Below are positions 39,762-52,713 of a stretch of DNA of 64,000 nucleotides, piece after piece. The stretch lies in contig CAADRB010000059.1 of the NCBI GenBank assembly GCA_900708905.1, positions 911,855 through 975,854 on the forward strand, written 5' to 3'. Origin of the DNA: Hymenolepis diminuta (taxonomy: Eukaryota; Platyhelminthes; Cestoda; Cyclophyllidea; Hymenolepididae). The notes beneath the pieces are model-generated. The model did not search any database. It saw only the letters and a list, made by a program, of their open reading frames with translations, and had not been told where the DNA came from. Position 1 is the first letter of the stretch; every line of letters begins with the position of its first letter. The position numbers were made by a program, and so were the translations under genes.

Positions 39762-39788
39762 ATTGGTTGCTGGTAGATCTATAAAAAG
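39762..39788 (+). promoter_or_regulatory. Inverted CCAAT plus TATA box of peptide gene B
   Basis: ATTGG (39762-39766) and TATAAAAAG (39780-39788) lie 18 nt apart, the TATA being 56 nt before the ATG. This almost duplicates the arrangement upstream of gene A, so the short promoter was probably copied with the gene. Confidence 0.6.
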
Positions 39789-39835
39789 AGGAAATTTGCA
39801 ATAAATTTAGCCATTAAGTTTACACCTAAAAGGTA

Positions 39836-40316
39836 ATGAAAAGCTCGATTTTGCTTATACTTTTTGGCTTCGTTCTCCTCTTTTCCTTAGCAATGGTAAG
39901 TTTATAGTGGAAAATTATGATCCAAATCTCTCATCAGAATTTAATTTTAATTATTTCGTTTAATTAAATAATTTGTCTTCTGAATTCCAACAATGTTTCT
40001 CCATAATTTTATAAGCCGTTTAAATAATTTAAAAATTAGACAAAATTAGGAGCTTTAATCTGATTTCAAATACAGATGCTAATTTATCACAATTATAATA
40101 AAATGATATCTTTACACTGAGGATAATAATAGCAAATTTTTGTGTGCTCTTTTTTGGCAGGGAAATGTTCTGGCCACTAGAAACAGATTTTGCGATCAGG
40201 AATGCGCGAATTATAAATTCCAAGAGATCTGCAATCAATTTTGCGGATATTCTTTATTAGCAAAGAGAATTCCAATTGATCCCATCGCTTATGGAGCCAG
40301 ATTTTCAAATTTCTAA
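39836..40316 (+). CDS. Small secreted Cys-motif peptide precursor B (RFSNF family)
   Basis: Paralogue of the gene at 34047-34739; family unknown. Exons 39836-39895 and 40161-40316, phase 0 (gtaagt...ggcag), give 71 aa. MKSSILLILFGFVLLFSLAM and the first residues of exon 2 (GNVLA) make a strong signal peptide. The mature part begins TRNR, as in the paralogue. Then come CDQEC and CNQFC (C-x3-C-x8-C-x3-C), AKR, and the terminal 15-mer IPIDPIAYGARFSNF. The tails of A and B share I-D-P, Y, and R-F-S-N-F at fixed spacing, while the intervening sequence is poorly conserved. That is the pattern expected when the tail and the cysteine frame carry the function. The paired CxxxC motifs also recall helical-hairpin peptides. 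A TATA box lies 56 nt upstream. No canonical AATAAA closely follows the stop. Confidence 0.8.
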
Positions 40317-42039
40317 GCTCCCAGTATTCTCTCTTTTAAATAATATACCCATTTACCATAAAGGATATTGCGTTTTGTTTTGATCATTTTTTTATTGTCA
40401 ATAACACAGTGAAAAACTTCTCCTAGTTGTAACCCTAGAAAATTATCTGGATATGAGGAAGAGCTGGCCAGTTCATTGAACTATGAAACGAAGGGGATTA
40501 AAAATAGACCTTGGCATCACGATTCTTGCTTTATGTTAATTCAAGGGCACTGAGGTATCTTTATTCTAATATTGAAAAAAGTCCATTTTAACCATCTAAT
40601 TTGCAATTTTCATCAATTGAATCCCGGATTCATGGGCCAGATTATATCCACAGAGCATATCCATTTCGTGATTGATCATGTCAACCCATTTTATTTTTAC
40701 AGGCAAGAGTAAGTAGCTGTATTAACATGGGGAAGCTTCTTGCAGCTCATTCAAGATAAACTGTGATAATGTCTTTTTTTATTTAAGTTTATAACACCAT
40801 ATTAAAATGGACTATTATGAATTTAAAAAAAATGTATTGAACATTAAGACGGCGTAATTTCTTTGGGAGGTATTTAAATGCATCTTCATATTTTCTTGAT
40901 AAATGAAAACCGAGGGCGTTATAGCGTTGTCGACCGAATGTTGAATCAACTTATTTGATACAATTCTTTCAATTAGTAAATCAAACACTTTTAAAGAACC
41001 CTTATTGTAAAAATGCACTATTCCAAGTGTAAAAATCATAATGCTGTAGGAATTAAAAATGGCTGGCGATCTTGATTCAAAACTGAAGAAATATAGCAGT
41101 TCAGGACGCCAAAGAACTCATTAGTTTACCAAGCTTTCATGGCTAAAACATTCGTCAATGACAATTCCGGTCTCTAAAGTAATTTAGCGGACCTGAAGAG
41201 AAAATCCATGAATGATTGGGTAAGTTATTAACGTAACAGTACTCACTATTTACATCACTATAAAGCAATTAGTTAAATTAAAAAAGGATAAAGCAGATTG
41301 TTCAACATCCATGCCTGAAATGCGTGCATATATTCGCATCTTAAGATTAAATTTATTATAACCAAATCCGCTAGATGAAATCAAAATGAATAACATTTCT
41401 AATGGTAATTTTACACTTTTTTTCTATTTGTGTGCAACAGTTTTGCAAAAAATCATAGACAAAATGACGAAGATGGCAGCGGCAGTCAAAGTCTACAAGT
41501 ACTCCGCGTAAGATTAAATCTTGATAAAGTCATGAATTAATTTTGCGAAAATGAAATAATAGGATTGATTTACAACTAGTGTTCATATATGCTTCAAAAT
41601 TCCATAAAAATATAAAAAAAGTCTTTGGGTAAAAAGAAAATGCAACCTATAAGAGTTGCTGTTAAATGGAATTCTAAAATATGGATTTCAGATAACATAT
41701 GAAATGCATCATTCAATTTCATTGGATTTGATAAAAAGACACTTAGATCTAAAATTACTAACTGGATGGGATTTGATACATGTAAAAATTTGGTTATCAA
41801 GCTCTGTTAGTACAGATTGTATAAACTGCTCAATATTGTATGAAATCATTCAGTTTTCTAAACTTTTAAATGAAAGAAATAATCAAGTTGACAGGGTTGG
41901 CCATCATAATTAAACAATTAAACAAAATAAGCACTGAACTTTGTACTCAAGAATTCATTCAACAATCCTGAAATGCGTCATGGAATTTTGAATTTTTGAA
42001 CGTGCGTTACTCATTAAGTAAGTATTACATAAACAAAAT

Positions 42040-42180
42040 CCAAACGCTGAATAAAGTAAGACTCCTTGATGCCTTGATCTTCTCCTCAACATTTTTCTAA
42101 TTGCTTCCCGTTTATCATTTATTTGACTTTATTTGAACCGATTTCAGTTGCCTTCCCACCCTAAAAAGTTGTAAAATTGA
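42040..42180 (+). repeat. Old dispersed repeat, copy 3 (partial)
   Basis: Matches the 3' part of the 2790-3240 copy: 'aaagtaagac' followed by a CT-rich stretch, 'tttatcatt' and 'cgatttcagttgcctt'. The 5' portion is missing or unrecognisable. Confidence 0.45.
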
Positions 42181-42654
42181 CTAGCCTTGCTGCGGGTTAT
42201 AAAATTCAGGAATTAAACCTTTAGCGGTTATTCACTTCTGGGAATTGAAGGGAGAACGTATGAGGCTAAGACGATAAATCTCCAAGATCGAATCTTATTT
42301 CCTGATATGAATAAACGCAAACCTAAAGTCAATGCTTGATTGCTTTTTCTCAAAGTCGTTCAACTTTTTCTCCTCAAAATCACTGATTTTGTTAAGCACG
42401 TTGATGCATATTGACACGATATGCAAATTATCATTTGATCAAATAACAGTAGGTAAACGTGCTTGAGCGGAAATATCAGCACTTATGAAAGTAAGACAAA
42501 AAAGAAAAAAAGATAAAATTAGAAGGCTTTTGGAATAAAGAACCAGAATTTTCACAGAGCTCTAGTTCCTTATTACCATTAAGGTTTTCGAAGGCTGTTG
42601 GTCGTCAATTATACCATTTTTATTCAGGTGAAGATGTTCGCATTTATGAGCATT

Positions 42655-42810
42655 TTTGTAATAATAATGATAACAATAACGATAATAATAATTCCCAGGG
42701 CCAATCGGAAATGCGTCTTCCAGCACTAGTCCTACGTCAAAAGTGGCATTATATAGCCTCTCTGGTGGGAGACTCGAATTCTGCCACCCTTTATATTAGC
42801 CAAACTAAAG
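42655..42810 (-). repeat. tRNA-derived SINE, 5'-truncated copy with (ATT)n tail
   Basis: On the minus strand the body matches 33230-33346 ('agaattcgagt', 'gctggaagacgcatt'). It runs into an ATT/ATC-rich tail (plus strand 'ataataatgataacaataac', about 42660). The tRNA head is absent, the usual result of incomplete reverse transcription. Confidence 0.65.
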
Positions 42811-44558
42811 CAAATTTATAAAGACATATTTTGCTCAACAGTTCTCATTCATTTGATAATGAAAACTGGCGTATTTAAGGAAAATCGCATGTATTCCCAT
42901 ATGGGTAGTGGCACTTATCCAATGTGTATAGCCGCAGGAAGTTTTGTTCGCCAAAATATTACTTTTAATCCGTTTAAGAAAAAGACCGTGATTTAGATAA
43001 CAAATGGATTCCAATATAATATTTACTTAAAGTAGGTTGGAAATATGGAGGAATTTCGGTGTTGAATATAACATTTTTTACATAGCTACAGTTGCAGTTT
43101 TGGCCTCTTTATCCTTATAACTTTAATGCTCTAAATCTTAGTTGGGGCTTAGCTTTCAAGAAAGGTGAGTGAACTTGTAATGGATTTGTATTCAGCTGCA
43201 TTTTCTCGTGATTTCATCTAGCTGAAGAAATTCGTGAGAATTCAGAAGGAAGCGTCTGCTATAATTAACTGATTTCAACAGAAAGTGTCACTTTATTATA
43301 ATAATGGAGTAGATATTGGTCAAATTAATTAATATTCATTCAAGATAAAAACTAATTTAGCACAAATCGATGTTATATGAATCGAAAATTTTAATTCATA
43401 TTTCCACAAATATTTTGATTCATTTTTAATCGTTTTAACCGTATTATTCTGCAATATTTTGTTTATAAATAAATTACTGACATATAATGTAGGCGTAGTG
43501 TATTATAGAATCCTTCAGACGCCATGTTCCATTTTGCTTGTCGATAAATGAATCTAACTGATTATATGAGCATTTCACTGGCATGATTTAGACAGGAGGG
43601 GTGAGTTAGAGTATCTAGCCTAAGAAAAAATGTTTTTAAATATCTTAATTTCTCCAAATTTTCAAGAGAGTTCACTGGAAGTTTAACTTTACAAGTAATT
43701 GGAGAAAATTGCGGCAGATGTTGGCTTTCAAAGTAAAGGCTTGCACTCATTTCCAATTTCTATCCCAGATTAAATTCGCGTTTTTGCAGAAGAAGCGTAC
43801 TTTCGGAATAACCAAGTTTAAACGATTAATACCATCAGTCGTATTTAGGATTTCTGAGTCGTCAGCAAGTAAAAGCTATCGAGATTTTTTTATTCTAACG
43901 CTTAAAAAGCAGGTTAATAGTGATCTCTAATATTATTCAATTGAAAAACATGATTTCTATCAACTGACATTTAAGATTATTTTAAAGAAAAGTCAAATCA
44001 ACATGTACATATCCTGCAATTATTATAGCAAAAAAAACCACTAGAGACATCTATAAAATTATGGTACATATAATTGTAATGGCGTTTATGTGGAAGAAAA
44101 CAAATTCTGCACTGACTATTTTTGGGGATTTCTACAAAGTAAATAAACCATATGATGACCTAAAGGAGACAATCCTCCACCTATTCCCCCTTTTCTTTTA
44201 CCAACTTCTTTGGATTGATGTTGTCATCTAAATAGATTAAGTGGCAAGTCGCGTCCGTTATGCTGAACCATCTCCTATTGATATCCTATATATACTACTG
44301 TTACTTATAAAACAAGACCCGTAAGATTATTTACACAGCTAAAACCTTGATATGTCTGTCAATCTGCCTTTCTATTCAATTACAGAGGCAGGATATATTA
44401 CGTAATATAGACAGTTACAACTCATTTCATTTGTTTTATTATTATTGCTATTAGCAAAGTAATAACAATTTTTTCGATTTCTATTCATGAATAGAATCTA
44501 ATCAAAAGGGATTTCAGAAGAATGTCTAGGAAACTCTGAGGGTTATAAATGAGTCCTA

Positions 44559-44590
44559 CATGAGCACCTTATCGAATAAAGGTGCTCATG
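44559..44590. repeat. Perfect 12-bp hairpin in intergenic DNA
   Basis: CATGAGCACCTT, an 8-nt loop, then AAGGTGCTCATG, with 6 of 12 pairs G-C in an AT-rich setting. No gene, transposon end or U-run follows, so its role is unknown. Confidence 0.8.
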
Positions 44591-47500
44591 AAGTTATGAA
44601 TGGGGCATATCAATTGTTGCCACAGAAAAATCTTTGAGACGATTGGTTCATCAAGGCTAACACACCCAATAGTTTCATTTCCCGTCATTTAAACATCAAA
44701 AGGAGCTCACCAAATTTAACATTTGTATTTAAAGATGAATTCTAACATAGAAAAGAAGCAAAGCTCCATTTCTGTCGAACCTTAATATTATGTCTATTTT
44801 GGCTTTATAAAGTTCCAGAATTCTAAAGGCAATTTTTTATATCCTTACTAGGTTAAATATTTCATTTAGTCCTTTTCGGTTCCGGGAAAAGATACGCTGA
44901 GAATGCAAAAAAGTCTAGATGTGTAGTGGATTTCTCTGAAACTTGATTATATTCCCATTTCTCATGATTAAAAATCTAAATAAATTATTTTTCCTTCCCA
45001 GAGCAAATTTAACTTGCAATGGAATGTGAAATTCAAATTATGTTAAATTGTTCCAAGACTTTGCTTAAAAAATTCCTACTTTGCTTACCATAAGGTGAGG
45101 GAGATTAATTAAGTGACTTCTTTTGTGGTTCCAGTTTAATCTGTACTAAAATTCCAAATATGATTATTTCGGCAAATTCTGCAGCCAAACTTCAACAAAA
45201 TGTACGACACTTTTACTGAAGTCGCTTTGCTTATGCCATTGATGCGAAGCACGTTAAGGATTGGTGAGTCTTCAACGCCATTTGTTAATTCAACCTAAAA
45301 TTTGCATTTTTGATAAATAAGCGTCTGTTTTCCGTTGTAAATTAAGGTGGAATATATTGATGCCACAGGTTCGGATATAATTAGTGAAAAAAATTGCCCT
45401 TTCTCTAAGTTATTATTCGCAACTTAATTAAACAGATAGTTAAGTATTAATTTGTAGAAGGTAACTTCTAACAATGGCAAATTATTAATCGTTCCCTTAG
45501 CGTTTCTTTCAACCCTCTTTCAAGTCAAAGCTCTGGAAATAATTATCTAAAAAATGAAATGTCATAGTCATGGTAGAATATGACTACGTTTTCACATCTA
45601 ATTTAATCAGAGGAAGCAGGTATGAAATAACGGGCGAGAAATTTGGCTTTATCTACATGACTACGCCATTGAACTGCCCACGCGTCATGTATGGTGAAAT
45701 CGATGCTAATATGATTTACGAACGTACTTATCAAACTTTGCTTTACACCGCAAATTAAGGTAGGTCGTAGGCCCTAATTAATGGCCTATATACTATTTAT
45801 TACAGGTGTTAGGAATAGAAATGAAGATTTGTCATTAGCACACGATGTGATCTAGTCAACATGTGTTTCGGGTCTGTGTATGCAGTCCCTGGTACATTAG
45901 AGTACTCTGTTTTGCAAAATATTACGGTTAAAAATAAATATATGATTTGTTCTTAAAGCTCAATTATTATTGTAATTTTCGTTAAATTATTTTCTGATAA
46001 GTTTAACGAACTGAGGTATTTTGGATGTTTATCCCGAGATTTTATGACGATGTAAAAAATTCAACAATGACGAAAGGTAGTTCGTTATCACAACATACGT
46101 TATAATGTGAACAGACATTTTTTAAATAACTGCGTTTCCACCTTATATTAAATTATAAGACATTTATTAATATGTTATTTCTCAAGTTGAAGCACGCATT
46201 ATTTGGCGAAAAAGGTTCCATGTTTAATTTACTTAGTTATATTTGACAAGTGGGTTTATGGTTGCGGAAGGAGGTCTGAACCCCCTGATTAAACCAATTT
46301 ATAAAATTATGTAATGACATAAAATGTTAATAACATTATTAAATATGATTGAAATCGGTATAATAATAGTAGGCGCTAAATTGTTGAATTAAAATAATAG
46401 CAATGCAAGCAGTAAAACGCGCGTATTAAATTAGACTCTTTCGTAATCTTAGAATTTTATATCCGTCCAATTAAAAATTAAGATGAGTAAATTGATGATT
46501 ATTTTTACCCTCTAGAATACAATGAGTTCAATAGGGTAAGAGCGACATATACAGAGTATACTTTTGACTCTCGACGATTGTTTAACTTACATTTTTGAAC
46601 AATCGGTTGAATAAGTGTCTCTATAATGTCTCTCGGAAGGAATGTTTGTCTACAAATGAATGAAGATTATAATTTAATAGGAAGATTCTATTTTATTATT
46701 ATCCGTAATAAAACAAAATCTTTGAAGTTAAAATTAACGAAGTAGCCTAAGGGGGACAAAGGTGGAGAAGAATGCAGTTTGTAAAAATTCGTCATCTTAT
46801 ATTATCAATCTGCCCTTAAATTTAAAGATGAAAGTGGCGCCACCATCAAATATTGGTGAATTTAGTCTTCTGTAATCAAACGAATTTGAACTAATTGAGG
46901 TTAAGACCTTGCAAATAGATGCGAACTTTCATTCCCGAAAGGCAGTGGCCTTAAGATTTTCACCCACTTGACGTGAACTCTAAGCTCCAACTAAAAGCTC
47001 TGCAGTTTTTAGAGACAAAGAGAGTTATAGCCATGATTTCAAGAGAGAAATCTCATAATTAATTTTCCTCATCCTTCTCCTCCTCTCGGTAAATATTTTA
47101 CTGAAACCTATGGGCTCCACGTCTAGGTCGCATCTCTGTTTACTTGTTTAAGTGGATTAAATGAAAAGCGTAATTATTCACATCAATGTATTTCTTTTAG
47201 ATTTGGAAAAAACTGAACCCATTCATGTTATAATGGCTTTAGAGATAGTTTAATCAAATGTTTGTCGTATTTGTTATTATCCTTATAGCTTAGATAATTC
47301 AACCACAAGACCATCAAGGAGTATAATTTGGGCAGTGACATGCACGGCTTTAGATAGCATTTTCTGGAGGGGAGAAGTTAAATTAGGTTATTTTAGTTTT
47401 GAAGCTAAGGATTTTTCTATATAGTTCCAGATGTAATTCTTATCATTATGTTCTAAAGACCTTTATGGTTTGAAATATTTGAGGACGTTCCGCATAGTTA

Positions 47501-47929
47501 CAATTCCGGTTTGAAAGTATTTGTATGACAGCTCTACTTGGCGTCGATTTTTATTAGCCATAGACTGTATTCATTTATATTTTCACAATCCCATATTTTC
47601 CAAATCATTTTAAATTTACTGAAGGGCAAAAGAACTGGGAATTTGAAGACATTCAGAATTATTGGCACCGCTCTCATCCTAAGAAGTGTAGATTCAAATC
47701 CTATTATCACTAATTTCGGTGCATGTTTAAGTAGTATGTTTAATATACCCAATACTGCAAACTGCCCGCCTTAAATACAACCGATTCGTCGACAATGATG
47801 GGCTGTGACGCACAGAGATAAATCCATATTCGTTAGCATTATAGCAGTAGCTAGCATGTGTTTGCTGAGCAAAACTTTCTAAACCGATTAGATATACTTT
47901 TACCAATACTTAAATGGAGTAGAAGAAAG

Positions 47930-48095
47930 ATATCTTGTGGCCGCTCCCTTAAGAAGTCAGCATTCTGCAATCCATCTCAATGCAATTGGCTATTCACATT
48001 AATAGTTTGCACCCCAGAGCTTCGATCTCGTGATTCTTGACTAGACAGACATTAACCAATCTACCACTGATGTCCATACGTCTGCCAAGATCTTT
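47930..48095 (-). repeat. tRNA-derived SINE, decayed copy
   Basis: On the minus strand: 'cagtggtagattggttaatg' (A-box region), 'gagatcgaagctc' (B box) and then 'ctattaatg', matching 'ctattagta' of the 33122 copy. Diverged; the 3' end is indistinct. Confidence 0.55.
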
Positions 48096-51000
48096 CCAAA
48101 ACCTGTGTCACTTCATGTTTGGGTGGCGTTAAATCCACAGTAGTTTTCTTTTCAATAAATTATTCATTTAATTATTCATATAATATTTAGACCGCCTGTT
48201 GGAATGAATTTCCATGCTACTGGACCAAAACTCTACGGTATCATGTGACAACTTACAACTCCGCATTGTGTTGAATCTTTACCTGAGAAATGTTAAACCA
48301 TTCCTTCGTTTGCAAACAAACTAATGACACTATTCGTCCAGGTTTAAAAACCAGGTACCCGGCATATTCGATAACGTTTGTTTGTACGCACTGTTGTATG
48401 CAGGGTGTGTCCCCATTCTCTTACTTTCTTACTCTCTCAGAATGTTTTCCATTTATGTAAACACATAACACCTCTCGCAAAGGTATCCGCTGCAGACTTG
48501 GTATTGCTTGACTCATGTGACAGAGTTTGGACACAAATTAACTAAATAAGACTGCACTTAGAAGTCTCTGCCAATATATTCATAATAAACCCGTGTGGAA
48601 GATTAGAAAAGTGAACATAGAAAATACGCTTTGATCTTGAGACGATTTGAAATCAATAAATATAGAATGAAGACTTCCAGAAAAGAAGACCTTGATATTG
48701 TATTCACCTCTGAAAGTGGTACTTACATATTGTATACTTGGAATAAATACCAGGTCTTTCCTGTAAACACATTGAAATGTGGAGACCAAGCCCTCCATAC
48801 TTTCTATCGTATAAACTTAGAGTCACAAGGAAGACGTTTGGAACAAATTTCAGCATTCACCATATCCTTCATCCCTATGAATTTAAACTATACTTATGAA
48901 AGTTAGAAAATGCTTTAGGAAATTACATTAATCTTATTGGATCTGCTGATAATCAAGGAAATTTTTGGCAGTAATTTTATTGAAATTGAAGGAAACTTAG
49001 ATTCTTTGGCTAATAAAATAAAAAAACTTAACATTTTGGTCATTTTACTATTATTATTACTTAGAATAATACAAAAAATGCTATAATATTTACTTGTTGA
49101 AAGCAGGTGAAATCGGTTAACAGAAAATTCAACATCAAGGTATGAAAGAGTCTTACTCATTTGATGTTTATATTCAGGTTGTACAATATTAACTAAAAGG
49201 TAATTCATCTTCCAAAATTCACATTTCGTGATTGTCCCTCGAATAAAATCAGCGAATAAAATCAGCTTGTCAGCGATGTCCGGCACTTATTCACCATTTT
49301 TTAATCATGATTGTCAGATGTGCCATTTTAATTCATTCTTTACTTCCAGTGGCTGAGAAGGCAAAACCGCACCTTAGAAGAAATTAAGCACTTTAAGTAA
49401 ACAGTGGTCTTTAAGCTGTGTTCACTCAAAGTGACTAAATTCAAAGTCTGGTCATCTTTAAAACTATAGGATCACTAATGGGTCACAAAGCCAAGTAACC
49501 TGAGGTCATAAACAGGTTACTTTGAAATATGATAGAGGTGTATTTCAGAGAGTATTGAACAAGCTCAGTAAACCGGGCTTAGAGATTATTGGCAGGAGGC
49601 AATTGTAGGCATTTAATCAGTCCATCATAGATGTCTCTCAATTCATGCGTACCCTGCATCATCACTTATATGCCAGAATATATACTATCGATATATTCTT
49701 TCCAATGACCTCTACTATATGCTTAAATTTGCTCTTCTGTATCTATTTGCGATGTATAATTTAAACGGCATTTATATTTACAGAAGTAATTATCAAATTT
49801 CGAGCGATGAGCATTTCGGCAAAAAGGCAACACAGATTCGATCCGAAAATTATTTCTTTTCACTATTGCAAAAATAACAACAGTTCTTTTGTATTAACTT
49901 CTATTCACCCTTTTGGACTTAGATTTTCATAACTGAGTTCAAACGGTAAACGTATCTCCAACTCGACGACATAGAAACATAACGGAGTACCAGGGTATTA
50001 AAAGAGGAAATTTTTGAGAAGACAGAAATAAACATCCAATTCAATCACATAAACAGTATCAGTTGAAAGTTCCGAGCAAAAAAGCGTAAAATCATAAAAT
50101 CTGATTTTTTGAACATTAGGGAAAAGCTGTAAACTACGCCCAACGTGTAAAATGTGGATAAACTTAAAAGTGGATAATCCAAAGTGTAAATGGGTAGGGA
50201 TCATTCGGATTAATCCTCTACTTCCACTCACTCCCTCCTACTTATGAAACTATTTTATTATCCTCCTTGTTTAATACTTTCGCACAGTTGGAATTGCAAT
50301 TGTTAATTTTCCAATGAGCAGCAATAGCGGGGTATTGCGGTTCTGTCTCGACATTCAAAAAATTTGCTTTGAAATGGATTAGACCTCCAACAACCCAATA
50401 AAATGTTTTTAATTTTACTCTTAATTTTCACATCTTTTGTGCAGTCCAAACAACATAGTTTTGGTAGTACCGTTCGACTCAAAGGACAAAAAAGCAATTG
50501 TTCACACTTGTTCTGTGGTTTGTTCAGTTTGAAGCCGCTTTTCTGATAATATGATCACACCTAGAAAATGAACCTTTATATAAAAGTTTTAAATGCACGT
50601 AGTAATTACAATATTATAATATTTCACCGTTAACAATTTCTAGTTATTTTTATATATATTTAATGCTTTAACTGACCACCTTATCGCATTATATTATTGT
50701 CATCTTTTTAACCGTATAGATATCTTTCATCTCATTCGGGGTTTTCACTAGTTGAGTACTCAGCTCAGATTAGAGAGGATAGGTGAGTATGTATGTGAAT
50801 GCAAAATTCACCCACTTTCTTCAAAGTTGAATTTTATACTCATCAAAATTTTCTTGAAGATTGATTAATATAGGTATTATTTCGAAAAGTTTTAGAATAT
50901 AATTTTAATGGACAAAAATTTAGCCATGTGCATATTTTATGAAATTTAAAACCTTCAAAACAAGGCGTTTAAATTAATCAGAGTTTCAAATAGCATTGCA

Positions 51001-51391
51001 TTCAGTCTGCATTACCACTTTTATTATCCCTATAGTTTTAGGATGGGCGAAACCTCCTAGCAAAATGAATAATCTTCCTAGATATGAACAGAAAATAACA
51101 GCCTTTCCAAGCCAGAAGACATATATTTGAATGATGTCACTCAAATGTATTTTGGTCACTAACAAGAAATGCAAATCGAAAAAAGCAAGAAGAAGAGCCA
51201 GATGCTGGAACAATAAGCATCTCTTCAGAAGGATTGACAAATTTCGTATGATAATTAGGCCCAATTACGGCGCTTTAGAAGGCGTGATCTAGGTAAGGAT
51301 TTTTTATAAAACATTTTATAATTAAGGTAGAAACTTTAAAGAGTAAAAGAGTGAGGGGGAGCAACCATCAAACAACGCTGACTACTTCCCA

Positions 51392-51666
51392 CTAAAACAG
51401 CAATATAGTTAAGTATATATGAGCTTGTAAATTCTCATTGGCCCACTTTGTACCCGTATTGGTTCGTGTGATGGAAAGTGCCTCCCTAGTAGCTGGTGAA
51501 ATTGGTAGCCTCTTCCAATAGTTCAGTAACAACGTGCCCAGTTTACAATATGCTAAGATGACTGCTTTGAGTTCTTTGTTAGTCTGATGAGCGATCAATG
51601 ACCCTATCAAACAATTAGGAGCGTTCAGGCGTGAGTCAATGCGGGATTTTGACAGCACTTCTAATA
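51392..51666 (-). CDS. Exon-like open frame, function unknown
   Basis: A strong-looking 3' splice site ('tcttctgtaccag') on the minus strand opens a frame of about 90 codons ending in TAG at 51394-51392. The product begins LEVLSKSRIDSRLNAPN and contains CKLGTLLLNYWKRL and SPATREALSITRTNTGTKW. Its balanced amino-acid use and lower AT content stand out from the surrounding low-complexity frames. No start codon and no partner exon could be found nearby, so it may be a terminal exon of a gene mostly outside my recognition, or a retroelement fragment. Confidence 0.3.
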
Positions 51667-52713
51667 CTGGTACAGAAGATATATCCCTCGGAAATAATTC
51701 AAGTTATTTGCATTTAAATTACAATGATCTCTCTTCATAATACAAAATTAGCATTTTGCGACAGATTGGATTTCTAGCTTCTTTTCTCAGCCTTTATATC
51801 TCTTAATCTACCTAATATCTAATAGCACAATTACAAAACTATAAGTATTATGGCATTACAAACATTATACACAACGAAATCTTAAGGTTTGCTAATCGAA
51901 ATTATATACTCAAGCTGATTCGTCATGTATTCTTCCCACTCTAAAATTAATAGGATGAAAACTTTTTGCAATAATTGTACCTACTCTTTAATTAATTTGC
52001 TTTTTAAAATTATTTTTCCCCTTGAATGCCAGATTTTATTTAAAGTCAAAGGATTATCTTTTGACGATGTTTTTGCTAAATGCTACTTTGCTTGTAAAAT
52101 TAAGCAAAATTTTTTAAACGCTCAATTAAAGGAGGATTAAAAGAATACAAGGAACTAAAACAGAAGAAATTATCCGTATTTGTTTAGAATAATAACCAAA
52201 ATAAATGAATAAGACTGGATTTTGAAGGCTTTCAGAGATGAGGCACCTCGAAATATAGCCAAAGAAATTATCAACAATAAATCTTGATGTGCTTATACTT
52301 CTTACATAATACTATCTTGGTAATACTCCATTAATACTATTGAAACAGTTTCAAACATAATGAACGCACTTTTACCTTTGTCTATTTCAACTTTGTTAAT
52401 TCATTAATAGATTTGTGTGGGCTGATGATCACTTAGTCAAGATCTGGATTGTCACGCAGCTAATGGCCTAAAATTCATTGGATTCTTATTAATCGCACTC
52501 AATTACAAGTTTTTAATGGTTGAACAGCACTCTTAAGGGACATAAAGTCAGCAGTCAAGTTACCGGCACCGTTTTGTTTACATTACAGTATACCTACACC
52601 AAGAATATTCCGTCTCAGAACACGCCAACAATGCGTGCTTTTGCGACCATTTTGCAGAATTGCTGTCCGAATTTCCCCATTCTTGATATAGTTTGTCGAC
52701 GATTTAGTATGCA

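Larger units (their letters stand above)
40317..52713. other. Large gene-poor AT-rich block
   Basis: About 12 kb without a gene I can support. It contains repeat copy 3 (about 42040-42180), SINE copies (42655-42810 and about 47930-48095), a perfect hairpin (44559-44590), and one exon-like minus-strand frame (51392-51666), all listed separately. Other open frames (45570-45758, 48631-48906, 48915-49286, 50986-51264) are unsupported. Several start with TTG or GTG only. Confidence 0.45.

Noticed and set aside
45570..45758. 62-codon ATG frame (MVEYDYVFTSNLIRG...) as a gene
   Set aside because: Composition is plausible, but there are no homologous features, no joined exons and no regulatory signals.
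48399..48425. End of another CAGGGTGTG-type mariner
   Set aside because: Only about ten bases match the 63302 end, and no partner repeat or transposase lies nearby.
48915..49286. 123-codon minus-strand frame
   Set aside because: It starts only with GTG, is rich in Lys, Ile, Leu and Ser as expected of AT-rich DNA, and has no splice or homology support.
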